A DNA stretch of 64,000 bases, taken from assembly GCA_037176885.1 (NCBI GenBank), contig JAWWNJ010000023.1, positions 1,984,001 through 2,048,000 of the forward strand, in the 5' to 3' direction. Below the pieces are notes generated by a model. It was not told where the DNA came from and did no database searches. It saw only the letters and a list, made by a program, of their open reading frames with translations. The translations under genes were made by a program, and so were the position numbers. Each line of letters starts with the position of its first letter. The first letter of the stretch is position 1. This document shows, piece after piece, positions 1-10,471 of this stretch. This stretch comes from Favolaschia claudopus (Eukaryota > Basidiomycota > Agaricomycetes > Agaricales > Mycenaceae).

Positions 1-379
1 AGCGTTGTATGTTGAATTGTAGTGTAAGATTTTGAATCGTAAATATCCCATCTCATCAAATACCACTCAGTTTCCCGTGATGTCAGGATATAAGTGTCGC
101 TGAGCCTGAGGCAGATCAAAAGCCTGAATAAGCATGGGTCTAACGAGCATGGTGGTAGAGGTTGTAATGAAATATCGAGTTTGAGTCTGTGCAAGAGACT
201 GTGGTAGAGGGTAAGAAGCAGCAAACTAAGACTATGTGAGTTTCCGTCTCTGCCGTCCAAACAAAACACCGCAGTGAGTTCCCCAAGCACTGTGAAGCAC
301 AGTAAACGCTGGTGCTCTTTCTTCCTGCATGCTGTGGAAAATAGACATGAATTCTGTATTCATAATACTTACTAACTTA

Positions 380-620
380 GGGGCGGTCAGAGTATGGTTT
401 TCGAGGCGGTGATCTTGGCGGTGATGAGGGCGGTTATCAAGGCGGTTCTGAATGCCGGAATCCACTCGGAGCAGGCAATTTGCCCGATTTTGGAAGATTT
501 ATGTGTCAAATGACTGTAACCGATTCGATTTTCAACGGTTCTCCCAAGGCTTGCAAAATCAAGAACCGACCTCAATAACCGACTCCAGAACCGCCTCGAA
601 AACCATACTCTGACCGCCCC
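380..620. mobile_element. MITE with 31-bp perfect TIRs and TA flanks
   Basis: Positions 380-410 and 590-620 are perfect inverted copies of each other. The terminus begins GGGGCGGTCAGAGTATGG. Both outer borders carry TA (378-379 and 621-622), as expected for a Tc1/mariner-type target duplication. The inside holds several GGCGGT/ACCGCC units and no coding frame, so this is a non-autonomous element of 241 bp. Confidence 0.8.
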
Positions 621-1247
621 TACTAAAGGTGCGCAGAACATAGCCTCACAGTTACACTATGGTCAAATTCATTCTGCGTTTTCCGCTCTCCCTTTGCGCA
701 TTTGAGGGCATCTATATGCTTCAAGCGCCTGTTATACACTTCTAATCAGCAGGAGCTGTGGGAAAATCAAGTAGAACGTCCCAAATTGACAATTTATCCC
801 ATTTGCCCACCTCGCCCAGTCCACAATTGGTTAAAATATTGCGCCAATATGATAGAAGTAGCAACTGCTTTATCCCTAGATGTGTGGGTGCACACTCACA
901 ATATTCTTAGACAGCAAGACAACAGAAGAATGCAGTACAGTTCATTTCTTGGGATATTTTGAGGGCTACTAGCACGAGCATGATGATAAAACAATTGAAA
1001 GTGTATTTATTCTGTAAATTACGCGCGGTGGAAGCCCTATGTCGCGTCGAAACACGCCAGAAGGACTCGCATTGTCGACGCGTCGTGTTTGTTTACACGT
1101 ATTGTCTGGCAATTACCAATCACGTCACATAGGTATGCCGATCGCCGCCGCCGGACGTGATGCCAGACATTTTGGCGGACTTTCCAAATCCCATTCTTTC
1201 TGAGTGATCCTATAGCCTCTCTTATTTTTCGAAGCGGGTGGACGGAC

Positions 1248-1410
1248 TAGTGTTGGAAAAGTTCGGTTCGAACGCCGAACCGAACTGGACCGAACGCAGG
1301 TTCAGCAAAGCCCCGAACCTGAACGCAGAGTTCGGTTCGGGGTTCGGGGCACTAGGTGCGCGTTTGAACGCCGAACGCGAAACCGAACGCGAAACTGTTC
1401 TGGCGAGTGG
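1248..1410. repeat. CCGAAC/GTTCGG-rich palindromic repeat block
   Basis: The stretch is built from interleaved GTTCGG and CCGAAC units, so it is strongly self-complementary. It opens with TAGTGTTGGAAAA, resembling the TAGTGTTT terminus of the hAT-like MITE at 34129. I found no matching right end, so it may be a 5'-truncated MITE or a simple repeat. Confidence 0.5.
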
Positions 1411-2508
1411 TTCCGACGAGTTTTGTAACGAAATTTCTCGCCTAATGATGGAAAGCCTGCCAGTGGGAAACTAACGTGTGGCAGCGTGTGGCGAAGGATA
1501 TGCCACAATATGTCATACAGTTTGACATGACTTGAGCACACCGGGAGTTGCCGACCGACGTTCGCATAGAGCTAGCTGGGAATCTCTTCGTGTTTCCCCT
1601 TCAAAACCTATATCATTTATTTATCCCTCTACTTGAGACATCGTCCAGAGGCGTCTAGAAAGTTAAGAGCAATTCAGAAATCATTTTCATGCTACAGTCC
1701 ACACTTTGCAGGCGGTCTTGACGTTGTTGACCCCTGATCAATACCTCTTATTACCAGTTGTGGCACGAGATCCAAATCGTCATAAAGCCTGGTTATCGCC
1801 ACCTGGCAAGGCGATATAGCGATATAAATTGACATCGCCAACAGCTCTAGCTAATGGACATTTATAGTGCTATAGATACCGCGTGTCAGCACTTGGACCA
1901 CTTCTCTATACACTATTCTTTTGGGGTGAGACCACTTGCCAACCTACAGATATCATCTTCAGGCCAGGTGAACTGCTTTCTGGCACCTCAGATAAGTAAT
2001 GCCTAAATTGCCTTAGCCAAACAGGACAACTTAAACCAGCCAGCAGGAGAACTTTTAACTTTATAGCTGTTCTCCTCGTTGTTCATGTCAGCTCTCTCTG
2101 CGAATGCTATAGGCCTTACAGTGGAAACCAGAAAAGAACAGAAAACAAGCAACAGGCGGTTCTGAGCTAGAGAGTGGGGAATCTAGCCCAGACGAACTCC
2201 TGGACATGAAATAAAAGTAGGTGACATTACTATATATGGGAAATAGACATTCTTTTCAGAAGTTCATCTGAGCCAAACCACCTACTCTCCGGACAACTTG
2301 AAGTACCACCTGTTGTAGTTTTTTTGGCAGCCACTGTATACATGGACGATCATAGCCTTTCGGACGATCACTGCGGAGTTTACAGCAGTAGCTGCAGCAG
2401 CACTGTGGAGACGAATTCCTAATCTGTTGATTAAAATTCCCATGGTGGTTCTTATGAACAGTGTTATCACTGAGTTCACTGTTTCTGCTCCTCTCTCCTT
2501 CATCCCTC

Positions 2509-2990
2509 ATGCAGCCATTAGCTCGCCAGCCCTCACGCATAAGCCTCCTTAGTTGGTGGTCAGACAGCAATCCAAACCTCCAAAGCCCAGCAACAATCAA
2601 CCTGCATGCTGTTGCCAAACCACTCATGAAATTTCTTTATCATCGTCAAGCATTGGATATTATCAAGCACAATCACAACTGTCGCCTCACTGCCGAAACC
2701 TTGGACATCTATGCCTCTTATCTTCCGTACGTGGTTACGTACCTCATTTGAAATTCACTGCATGATGCCTAGATGGAAGTTTGTTGCATGGTCAACAAAA
2801 GCGGCAGTTCTGTTGGAGATAAACCACCACTGCCTGCGTGGGTTTCCAGATGAACTTGCAGAGCATTCAGCAATCTATTCATCTGTCTTACCTCAAGCCA
2901 GGAAAATGCTTGCAGCACCCAATGTGCAAGTGCGACTTGCATCTTGTGAAGTGTTAGGAAGCCTGGCGAGATATAAAGACAAGTTTTTTT
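2509..2990 (+). pseudogene. WWSDSNPNL/ARM-like family gene A, 5' half (split by KDZ element)
   Basis: Exon 1 (2509-2726, 218 bp) encodes the family N-terminus with SWWSDSNPNL, ATINLHAVAKPL and FLYHRQA motifs, ending SYLP. A 46-bp phase-2 intron (2727-2772) follows. Exon 2 starts with the typical WKFVAWSTKA and is cut at 2990, where the inserted transposon immediately supplies a TGA (2990-2992). The exon resumes at 8587. Across the element (counting one copy of the 8-bp duplication) exon 2 would total 267 bp, a multiple of three as in intact relatives. The insertion therefore looks recent and is the main lesion. Function is unknown; the fold is inferred to be alpha-helical, armadillo-like. Confidence 0.85.
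2983..2990. repeat. Left target-site duplication GTTTTTTT
   Basis: This is identical to 8579-8586. Its 8-bp length fits hAT and Zisupton/KDZ-type transposition. Confidence 0.8.
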
Positions 2991-2999
2991 GAGTAATAT

Positions 3000-3260
3000 G
3001 CCCGCCGGTGGAAAGTTCATTGGCGGCCACCATTGGCCGCTGTTGCATCTTGGTGGACGTTGTCGGACGTCAAGAGATGTTGTTGGACAACGGCTCCCAC
3101 AGTACGGCAAGATAAGATACTGATATCCGTTGACATCCGGCAATCTCCACTGGCGATCATCGGCCCATAATTCTCTTGTCATCCACCAACATCCACCATT
3201 ATCCACTGGCTTTCATTGAACTTTACTGGCGGCCAAGCTACACGTTTTCTATAATTCCAT
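3000..3260. repeat. Left subterminal repeat region of the KDZ element
   Basis: Short words recur: ATCCACCA or TCCACTGG, CATTGG and GTTGG/TCGGACG. The same TCCACTGG and CCATTG words recur in the right subterminal region (8380-8560). Repeated subterminal motifs are typical transposase docking sites; that role is inferred here. Confidence 0.55.
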
Positions 3261-3389
3261 CCAGGCTAGTCATCTGAGGTACTGCCCATATGGCCAACGG
3301 GCTTCAATGGCCGTCGCTGGCGCCCATAAAATCCCAGCCATCTTCGAGCGAAAACTCAGTTACTTCACCACTTTCCCCCCACTTCTGCT

Positions 3390-5395
3390 ATGTCTCAAGA
3401 CGTCCCCGCAATCACCAGCGCACCTTTTCATAAGAAGCTTAAGGCTGAGCTTCAGATCATTGCATCTGAGATGGGCTTGAATTCTAATGCTACCGTCCCG
3501 AACCTTCGCAAAGCAATTCAAGAGCACCCGCGCACGCATGCGGAATTGGCCGACAACCCGAAGTATCTCACTCTCTTCGCACAGCGCACTGGCGCGGCTC
3601 CTCCTGCTCGAACCTCTGCGGACAAAGCCAATGAAGAGGCATTGCAGGAGCCTATTGTTCCCGAGACGGTCACCGGGTGCGCAAATTTATTCCTTATATC
3701 TCTCTTTCATGAACGGGGGCTGATGGCACGAATGAAGCGCTAATCGCACTCTGATCGAGCGCAAGATCAAGACCGATCCGCCAGCCCAATTTTCGAGACT
3801 CTCTCTCGAGGACGGCGCGGCTCATCAGCGCAAATCGGTAGATGAAACGCTCGAGCAGGGTGCGTGAGGGGTCTCCTCCATTTTCCTATTTAACTGTCTG
3901 TCAGATTCCGAGTCGGGATCGGATTCCGAGTCTGTTGCGAGTCGTCCCGCAACTCCCGTTCGCCAGGAACAAGACAAGAAGGCTCCGGCGCATGAGCAGA
4001 AGAAAGCAGTTCATGCTGCTCTTCCTGGTGCGAGGTGTCTCCTCTCATTTAACTTGATGATCGCTGAATATATTCAAGAGGTCATTCGAGTCAATTTTTT
4101 TGACATGAATCGACCTCAGGCACGGCCGCATGAGGTCCCCGTTCTTAGTCGCGACGTGAATATCGCGACACTTGCAGCCCAAACGGGCGGCGTTGAGTAC
4201 GTCGCCTCCCTCAAGGAACTCCTTCCCGTGGCGTTTGCGAATGATTCCCCCGTGAAAGGTATGTAAGCTTTTTGACTGTTATCTGTCATATACTGACCGT
4301 GCTGTTATACAGAGCGCGCGGGGAGAATCTATCGTCCCAATGTTCGCCGCGACGCCTCCCCACACAATGTTGGGAAGGTGGAAGCTATTCTCGACGGGGT
4401 CTCTCGCCCACTCAACATTCCCGAGCTTAATGCTTATACCCTTCGCGACGAGGGCGGGAGTCTTTTCTGTGACCTTTATATGTCCACCTCTGACGGTGTA
4501 GAACATTCTGATGAGACTGCGCCGGTCGGCGGTAATGAGACTCCCGCGGTATGAATATCATTGACTACACCATTCATCTCGTTTACGCTTGCTCAGGATC
4601 AACGTCTCACGTTCACTGGGGCAGGCAGCGATATTCCTCTTGCAATCGCGAGGGATCGCGCCGTCCACAATCCCAGTGTCGGTGACACTTTAGACGCTTT
4701 CGTCGTGTTCCTCCATGCGTTCCTGAAGGAATCTATTCCCGAACTCCCCGACGCGCGTCATGTGTGGCCTCGTGCAAAGTATATTAGCACGATGCTTCTG
4801 CGCCACTTACTTGAGGTAAAGGTTATGACGGTTTTGACTGCTTGGAGTCGTCCAACTGGCGGGTACCTTGTTCCGCACGGTAAGTTCTTTTTCTTGTGAT
4901 TCACTACGTCGACTTATATTCCTATACATAGGTCATGGTGAATTCTCCGGGATGAGATTCACCAAGGACGAAGTTCTGCTTACCATCAACATCAAGAGCT
5001 CGAGCTCGAGCAACGATAACCTTCTTTTTGCTCCAGACAACCTCGCGCCGTGGCCGAGAGCGAAGGAATGGTACGAGAGCGGCGGTAAAACTCACAAGGA
5101 TTCGTTTGACAGAATGACGACGTCCAAGTTCAAGAAGGGCCTCAAGCAGCGCCTCGATGGTTCGGATCATCCTCAGTCCAGCGCCAGCAGGAACCGTCGC
5201 CGCAGCCCTTCGCCGTCTGCCGCCGAGGGCTCCTCGCGTAAACATAGGCGCTCAGTCAGTGTTTCTAGTGACGATTCGGTGGACTTGAAGCGTCGCTCCA
5301 AGAAGAAGGGGGCTTCGAAGAAGCGGCGGGGGCGCTCCATCACTTCGGAGAATTTGGACGACAATGTCCCTTTGCACTTGGGGTATAGCTATTAG
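3390..5395 (+). CDS. KDZ-element companion gene, unknown function (564 aa)
   Basis: Seven exons are supported by phase: 3390-3676, 3738-3859, 3905-4027, 4079-4258, 4313-4548, 4597-4879 and 4932-5395. The N-terminal ~80 residues look like a small SAP-like helical domain (LKAELQIIASEMGL...TVPNLRKAIQEHP). The middle is acidic and Ser-rich. Two folded-looking blocks follow (NVNIATLAAQTGG region; LTFTGAGSDIPLAIARD to the GHGEFSGMRFTKDE region). The C-terminus is very basic and Ser/Arg-rich with KRRSKKKGASKKRRGR, a likely nuclear signal. It lies within the transposon termini, on the same strand and 155 bp upstream of the KDZ gene, so it is probably element-encoded. I do not recognise a known transposase fold. 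A DNA-binding accessory role is inference. Confidence 0.7.
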
Positions 5396-5550
5396 TTTAC
5401 ATGTTGTTTGCATTCATAAATTCGAGTACTTGCCATTTGCGCGCACATAATGTTTACGCGGCTCAGTCTAAGAATCAAAAAACGGTACACACAGCACTGC
5501 AAACAAAGACACAGCCCTTAGGCATCTTGTTCTTAACCTTCACCACGAAG

Positions 5551-7755
5551 ATGCCGCCAACTGTGAGCGATCTGGTTCTTGTCCTCCAATTGTTTCTTCC
5601 TGCCGGACTCTCAATCGAGAAAGCCTTCTACCTAATCGGTGTCATCATATCGATTTATCCTTTGCTTCGTCTCCACATCAATCAAAGGCGACAGCCTCAC
5701 CAGCCGGCACGTACTGCGTGGACGAAAACAATTCTGACGCTTCTCAAGGCCGCGTTCAAATCTGACAGTGACGAGGATGACTTGGTGTGGGCTACAGGAA
5801 TGGATTTCACGCCAGACGACTTCGCACAACGTATCTGCGACGACCTCGAGCCTCTGTATAACATGCTCGGTCTCAACCCGCAGAACCTGGCTGCACAATC
5901 TCCTGGCCTGCTATTTCCAACTCCACGACGTATCCTCTGTACCTCCAGACTTTCCTGCGCATTCTGCCCAGTCGCAGACTTGAATATCATCCCGACGCTT
6001 CGCCGACGTGTTGATAATCAGACAGTTTGGATTCTCGACGAATCCTTTGGCTGGGTCCAAGCAGATCTTGTAATCGCCCACTGCGCAACATGTCGCGCGG
6101 ATTATTTCCCCGATCGCATTACCTACAAGGATGCGAACGGGCGGCGCCGCCAGAAATTGGAGTTATCTACCGATTTTCTGCGCATCTCGAAACACGGGAT
6201 CTGGGCCCACAAAAAAATCGCCCTTTTCCAAGAACACGCTGTTCATCGATTGCATGCCGGGTGGTCAAATTTGGCAGAATTGATCAACGACTTCACGGGA
6301 ACGCAGAGAAAGCTCACCTATCGGCAATCGCAACGGCTCTTTGTTGAACATTTTTCCCGCCGTCTCCTTCATTTCCACAAACGGGACAACTTCTCCTGCG
6401 ATGCACACCCCAGTACAAAATTGCTGGCAGAGGCAGTTCGGAGAGAGATCGGGGTCAATGGCGGTTTTTTAGAATCCGCGATGGCACATGGCTGCACGAA
6501 TTGTACACATCTCAAACGCTATCGATCCGATCTTGCTGCTGAAGGAGCGAATTTCGGAGATGCACAGGGCGTGGCAGGAGTGGAAGCGGATGGTGGATCT
6601 GTACGCCCTTTGATTTCATTTTAGCCCGTACAAACTAACTTCCCCGATGAAAGAACGCCAACGCACCTGATGTAGGTGAAAATCCTTTCGATCCGCCTGC
6701 ACAACAAGATGCGCCGCCGGCCGGGCAGCCGCGAGGATATGTTCGGTTAGCGGTCATGGACGGAAAAAACATACCGCATCAGGTGCGTTAAGATCGAGGC
6801 TAGTGCACGGTCGCTGATTTTGTTTTGTTGTGCTAAATAGAAATGTGCACTTGACCAATGCGAGAGACCTCTCGTCAATTACAAAAATGGTCGTTTTTGT
6901 GAAGCGCATCTCAATTTGCAAGATGTTTGCGGTATCGTTCCTTGCGGGCTCCCCGTTCAGAGTCCTGGTGCTCTCACTTGTGCGACGGAATCTCACATTC
7001 AATGGCACCGGGATTACAGCTCCCGTTTTGCTCGCCTGTCATTTCCAGGAGTGCGTCGGGTCATTCGCCGACAACAGGAGCATAGCGCGAGCAACGGACA
7101 ACACGGACCCACACTTGAAGTCGCCCTTCCCCCCCTCGGCGACACTCCGGGAAATCAGGTGGTACACACCTTCAAAGCAAAGTCAACATATTGCTTGCAG
7201 ACGGTTCAGTGGGCTTGCGGTTATCCAGTGGGATGGGGCAAATGTTACCGCTCGGAGAGCTCACCTCAGGTCTTGGGCATTCTCAACCGCATCTGGGCAA
7301 ATTTCCCGAACTTCAAACCAAGCTTCGTTGCATACGACGACGCCTGCAATCTGCTGCGCCACATTATCACTCAGAATCCCAACGATCCGTGGATTGTCAC
7401 GACCAAGTTCATCGTAGACGCCTGGCATTACATCAACCATCGCGCTACCGACGTTCTTTGCCGTTTGTGGTGCAATCCCGCACCCAAGAACGGCTCTCAA
7501 CCAGATCTCGTGCTAGTTGAAGAGGATTCTAATGGGATTCAGCATGAAACCCGGGCGTTTAATACGGAGACAGCGGAGCAGCTGAACTCGTGGCTCAGTG
7601 GCTTTGAGTCGCAACTTCGACACATGTCCGACGTCAACTATGACTTCTATGTTCACGTTCTACTGATGATTTACGCCGAGCGGGTCGATAAACATGTCGC
7701 AGCCAAGAATTTGCAGTTGAGCGAGGAATTCTGGGCGGAGGCTACTGGGGAATAG
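5551..7755 (+). CDS. KDZ-type transposase-associated protein with CxC5 and CxC6 cysteine clusters (687 aa)
   Basis: Exons are 5551-6592, 6676-6782 and 6841-7755. The introns of 83 and 58 bp restore frame exactly. The N-terminal half carries a CxC5-type cluster (LSCAFCPVADL, then CATCRADY) and ends with AHGCTNCTHLKRYRSDL. Exon 3 opens with the CxC6-type cluster (KCALDQCERPLVNYKNGRFC, then CGIVPCG and GALTC). The C-terminal part has the pattern YDDACNLLRHI, FIVDAWHYINHRATDVLC, CNPAP and NTETAEQLNSWL, matching the end of RNase-H-fold KDZ transposases, with candidate acidic catalytic residues. KDZ (Kyakuja-Dileera-Zisupton) is known from basidiomycetes. The reading frame is intact, so the element may still be active. 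An upstream in-frame extension to 5401 exists, but the ATG at 5551 gives the better start. Confidence 0.85.
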
Positions 7756-8570
7756 TAGATATTTCACAACTAGTTAGATCTCGATTGTAAGCATCGACAG
7801 ATTGTTTGGATGATTAGGACTGAATATTAGGAGTATATTTAGGCGGACAGTCATTTTCCTTTTTTGCATTCTGGACATACAGAGAACATATGATGAGTCT
7901 AAGAAGCCGTATATATCTGGCATTCTCTCATGATGGACGCGACACAGAAACAAAACATGTGACCGTATCGACCTTTTCGTCCCTCTAAAACTCTGGTGAT
8001 GAACCGAGACAAAAACTTTTGAATGTCTAGTCTAAGCGTACCTCGATGGTATTCCCAACTTCTGGCTTCCCTGATCGAGCAGTTCACAATATACAACGAA
8101 AAATAAACATCTCTTTCCTAATTGGGGAACTGGTTGAAACACCGGGTGTTTATCGAGATTCTGATGATAATTCTCCTCAAGAGCTCGAGGATAGTAATAT
8201 TGTGCTTATAACAGTCTACATTGCAAGTGTACGCTTCCCTGAAGTCGTACTTTGCATGTTACTGAGCAAATGATCCGCATTGATATTACTTGATCATGAA
8301 CTTAATATTATTAGTATACAAGCAAACACTTTGCTAGATCCCATTGGCAGCCGTACAGTTTTCCTTTTTTCAAACCCATTGAAGTTCATTGTACTCCAGT
8401 GATATCCACTGGAACAACTTACGAGCCAGTGAACTCCACTGGAGAACGTCGACTTCCACTGGCTGCATTCAGTCCATTGTAGTCCATTGAACTCCATTGA
8501 TTCGGCAAATGCGGTCCAGTGGTAAACAGTGCCGAACGGTGCCGAACAATGCCGTTTCCACTGCCGCGTG
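7756..8570. other. KDZ element 3' non-coding and subterminal region
   Basis: No convincing gene is seen. From about 8380 to 8560 the sequence is a string of TCCACTGG, CCATTG(AA/TA) and GTGCCGAAC words matching the left subterminal region in inverted orientation. This is the right terminus of the transposon. Confidence 0.6.
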
Positions 8571-8578
8571 TATTACTG

Positions 8579-8586
8579 GTTTTTTT
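8579..8586. repeat. Right target-site duplication GTTTTTTT
   Basis: This is identical to 2983-2990. It directly follows the TATTACTG right end of the KDZ element. Confidence 0.8.
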
Positions 8587-8938
8587 CAGCTGTTTTGGAG
8601 CAGGATCCCTGTGGATCGCTGGTTGCTCTGTTGCAGTGAGCATCTTTATTTAGGTTTCACTATATTGTTGAATCAAGATCAGGGATCGCGACCGGAAAGT
8701 TATTCAATGGGCAGTATATGCATTATGCTGCATCACAGCATTTATAGAGGGTGCAAAGGCTGTTGTCACAGCTAATGCTCTGGACCATGTTCCCCAGTTA
8801 GTCGGGCCCAGTAGTAGCCCAGACATCCGAAGCCGTACACGCCAGTTGGTGAGAAATATTGAAAACTTGTCAAAACATCTGCAGATATCTATCCGAGGAT
8901 TGGAGCACTGCTTGGATTTGGTGTCGACAATAACGTGA
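8587..8938 (+). pseudogene. WWSDSNPNL/ARM-like family gene A, 3' half
   Basis: This continues the frame of 2773-2990 after the transposon. The remainder of exon 2 (8587-8635) ends with the family motif LEQDPCGSLVALLQ. It is followed by a 47-bp phase-2 intron (8636-8682) and the terminal armadillo-like exon from 8683, with VIQWAVYALCCIT, EGAKAVVTANALDHVPQLV and RSRTRQLV. A stop lies at 8936-8938. A strong donor (GTGAGT at 8935) could extend the gene by another exon. Without its 5' half this fragment is unlikely to make a normal product. Confidence 0.8.
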
Positions 8939-9458
8939 GTCTCATTTGACCCACCAGTGGTCCTGGAAATAATTGTCAATTCTGGATATTCAGCAAAGAC
9001 GGCGAGCTGCCTCCTTTCCAAATCCACATCACAGTCGCAAGAGAGGTCTCCACAGTGTTTTGACACTGACATTCCGTCACACATCTGTACATTTTCCCTT
9101 AGTGTTTGTTCGACCTTTTAGGTGTCCCAGCACTGGATTGATACCTACTGTTTAACAAACTCAAATTCAGAGTTCAATTTCAAGCATTGATGGTATCTCT
9201 CCCCTCTAGCTTTGCTCCCCGATAGACTCGGAGACCATTGAAAAGCATGCACAAGTCCTGATTCCCCGATTTATCGCCCCGATCAGTTAGTTTGTAAGTG
9301 CTAAAAGTTTCTTGAAGATCTCCCAGAATCAAAAGTGTTCTCTTGAACCCTTGCAAGTATTGTCTGTTAAAGTGGTTTTATTGATGATTGGTGAAGGACT
9401 TGAGAGCAGCAGTAAGGGGATTTCAACCAAGAGCACCGGGTAGTCACCTAACTTCAAG
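8939..9458. other. Intergenic, no supported gene
   Basis: Short open frames only. It may contain a further 3' exon or UTR of the split gene A. Confidence 0.5.
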
Positions 9459-9738
9459 TCATATTGTAACTTCCGTAGATGGCAACATTCCGTTCGATGA
9501 GATGGATACCCCAGTCAATTGAGCATTGTGTAGCGCAAGGTTTGCCATGAGCTTCCAAGCGAGAATCTGTATCCGTTGGGTTGAGTCAAATAACCGCGGA
9601 TGTGACCAATGAAACGCTGCTGTGGAATCGCCCCCGAAGGCTTTGGCTACAATGATAGATTTTGCTCCGTCCAAAAAGGCAATTTGCGATAAAGCGAATA
9701 GGGCTTGTTCGATGACGAGGTTCGAGTCGTCGTTGACG
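9459..9738 (-). pseudogene. Orphan terminal exon of an ARM-like family gene
   Basis: One continuous frame reads DDSNLVIEQALFALSQIAF, LDGAKSIIVAKAF, then FDSTQRIQILAWKLMANLALHNAQLTG and VSISSNG, ending at a stop at 9459. This matches the last exons of the family members at 19054-19390 and 23028-23355. No N-terminal or internal exon lies upstream on this strand. The expected splice acceptor AG just before the exon is AA. It also lacks one residue in the conserved IALSLDGAK stretch. It is probably a relic left by rearrangement. Confidence 0.75.
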
Positions 9739-10471
9739 ATGGCGTAATTTATGAAATCTGTGTCGTTAGCAGGAGAAGTGAGTATGCTGAGACGGGACGG
9801 CTGGCGCGACTTGGGCGCGACAAGGGGTTCATGGATGGGAGCTTCTCAACCTAAAAAAAACTAGTGGCGACTCCCAGTCTGAGTGAGCAGCGACAAGAAA
9901 ATGAGAGCGAGGGATGGCTTGGATATTTCTTGTTGAGTCGTATAACATAACAGAAAGAGTTGGACGAAGTCGCTGGAAAATTTGAAGAGGCTGAGACCAG
10001 ACGTCTACTTAGACTCAGAGACGAAGGACCTAAGGAAGGAACAATGGATCAGTGAGAACTGATCGACATCGTGATCGGAACAACAAATCACAAAACAGAA
10101 ATCAAATTATTCTTTCAGTGTCGCAACTACTGACGACTCGGAGCTGGGGATTCAGAGCAATGCGACCACCACAGACGCTCTGGCGCCGGCCTCAGTCGAC
10201 ACAGACAATGGGCTAACCCAACCTGTGTTTAGAATTGATTGTCCCGAGAGTAGGGGCTACTTTCCCAAGCTCTCCGCAGTTTGAGCCTGGAATCGTTTGA
10301 GATACTTCAAGTTATTGACGACTCGGAGGGCTGAGCACGACTTCTAAGCTCGTTGGATAAGCGGTAAGCTCGTCCCGGATGCTTCAATCTACTAATCAGA
10401 GTGTTAACGATCTAGATAATCTAGTGCCACGAAGTATTTTGCAGCGCTCTTTCGTTTGCCTCTAAGTACGC
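9739..10471. other. Intergenic, nothing recognised
   Basis: No gene, strong repeat or RNA was identified. The end of the stretch is the promoter and 5' leader of ARM-like gene B. Confidence 0.5.

Larger units (their letters stand above)
1..2508. other. Intergenic, repeat-bearing
   Basis: No gene is supported here. The open frames are short and lack conserved motifs. The stretch holds a small TA-flanked inverted-repeat element (380-620) and a CCGAAC-rich repeat block (about 1248-1410), listed separately. The last few hundred bases are the presumed promoter of the split ARM-like gene that starts at 2509. Confidence 0.6.
2991..8578 (+). mobile_element. KDZ-type DNA transposon (complete, 5,588 bp)
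   Basis: The element is bounded by an 8-bp duplication, GTTTTTTT (2983-2990 and 8579-8586). Its ends are imperfect inverted repeats: AGTAATA at 2992-2998 pairs with TATTACT at 8571-8577. Nine diverged bases later the arms again share GTGGAAA, then CATTG and GGC-rich words. Subterminal regions on both sides carry repeated TCCACTGG and CCATTG words (about 3000-3260 and 8380-8560), plausible transposase binding sites. It carries two + strand genes: an unknown multi-exon gene (3390-5395) and a CxC5/CxC6 KDZ-type gene (5551-7755). It sits inside exon 2 of an ARM-like gene. Confidence 0.85.

Noticed and set aside
2256..2627. Minus-strand 123-codon open frame over the start of ARM-like gene A
   Set aside because: It lies antisense to the conserved first exon; the + strand frame carries the family motifs and the phased intron.
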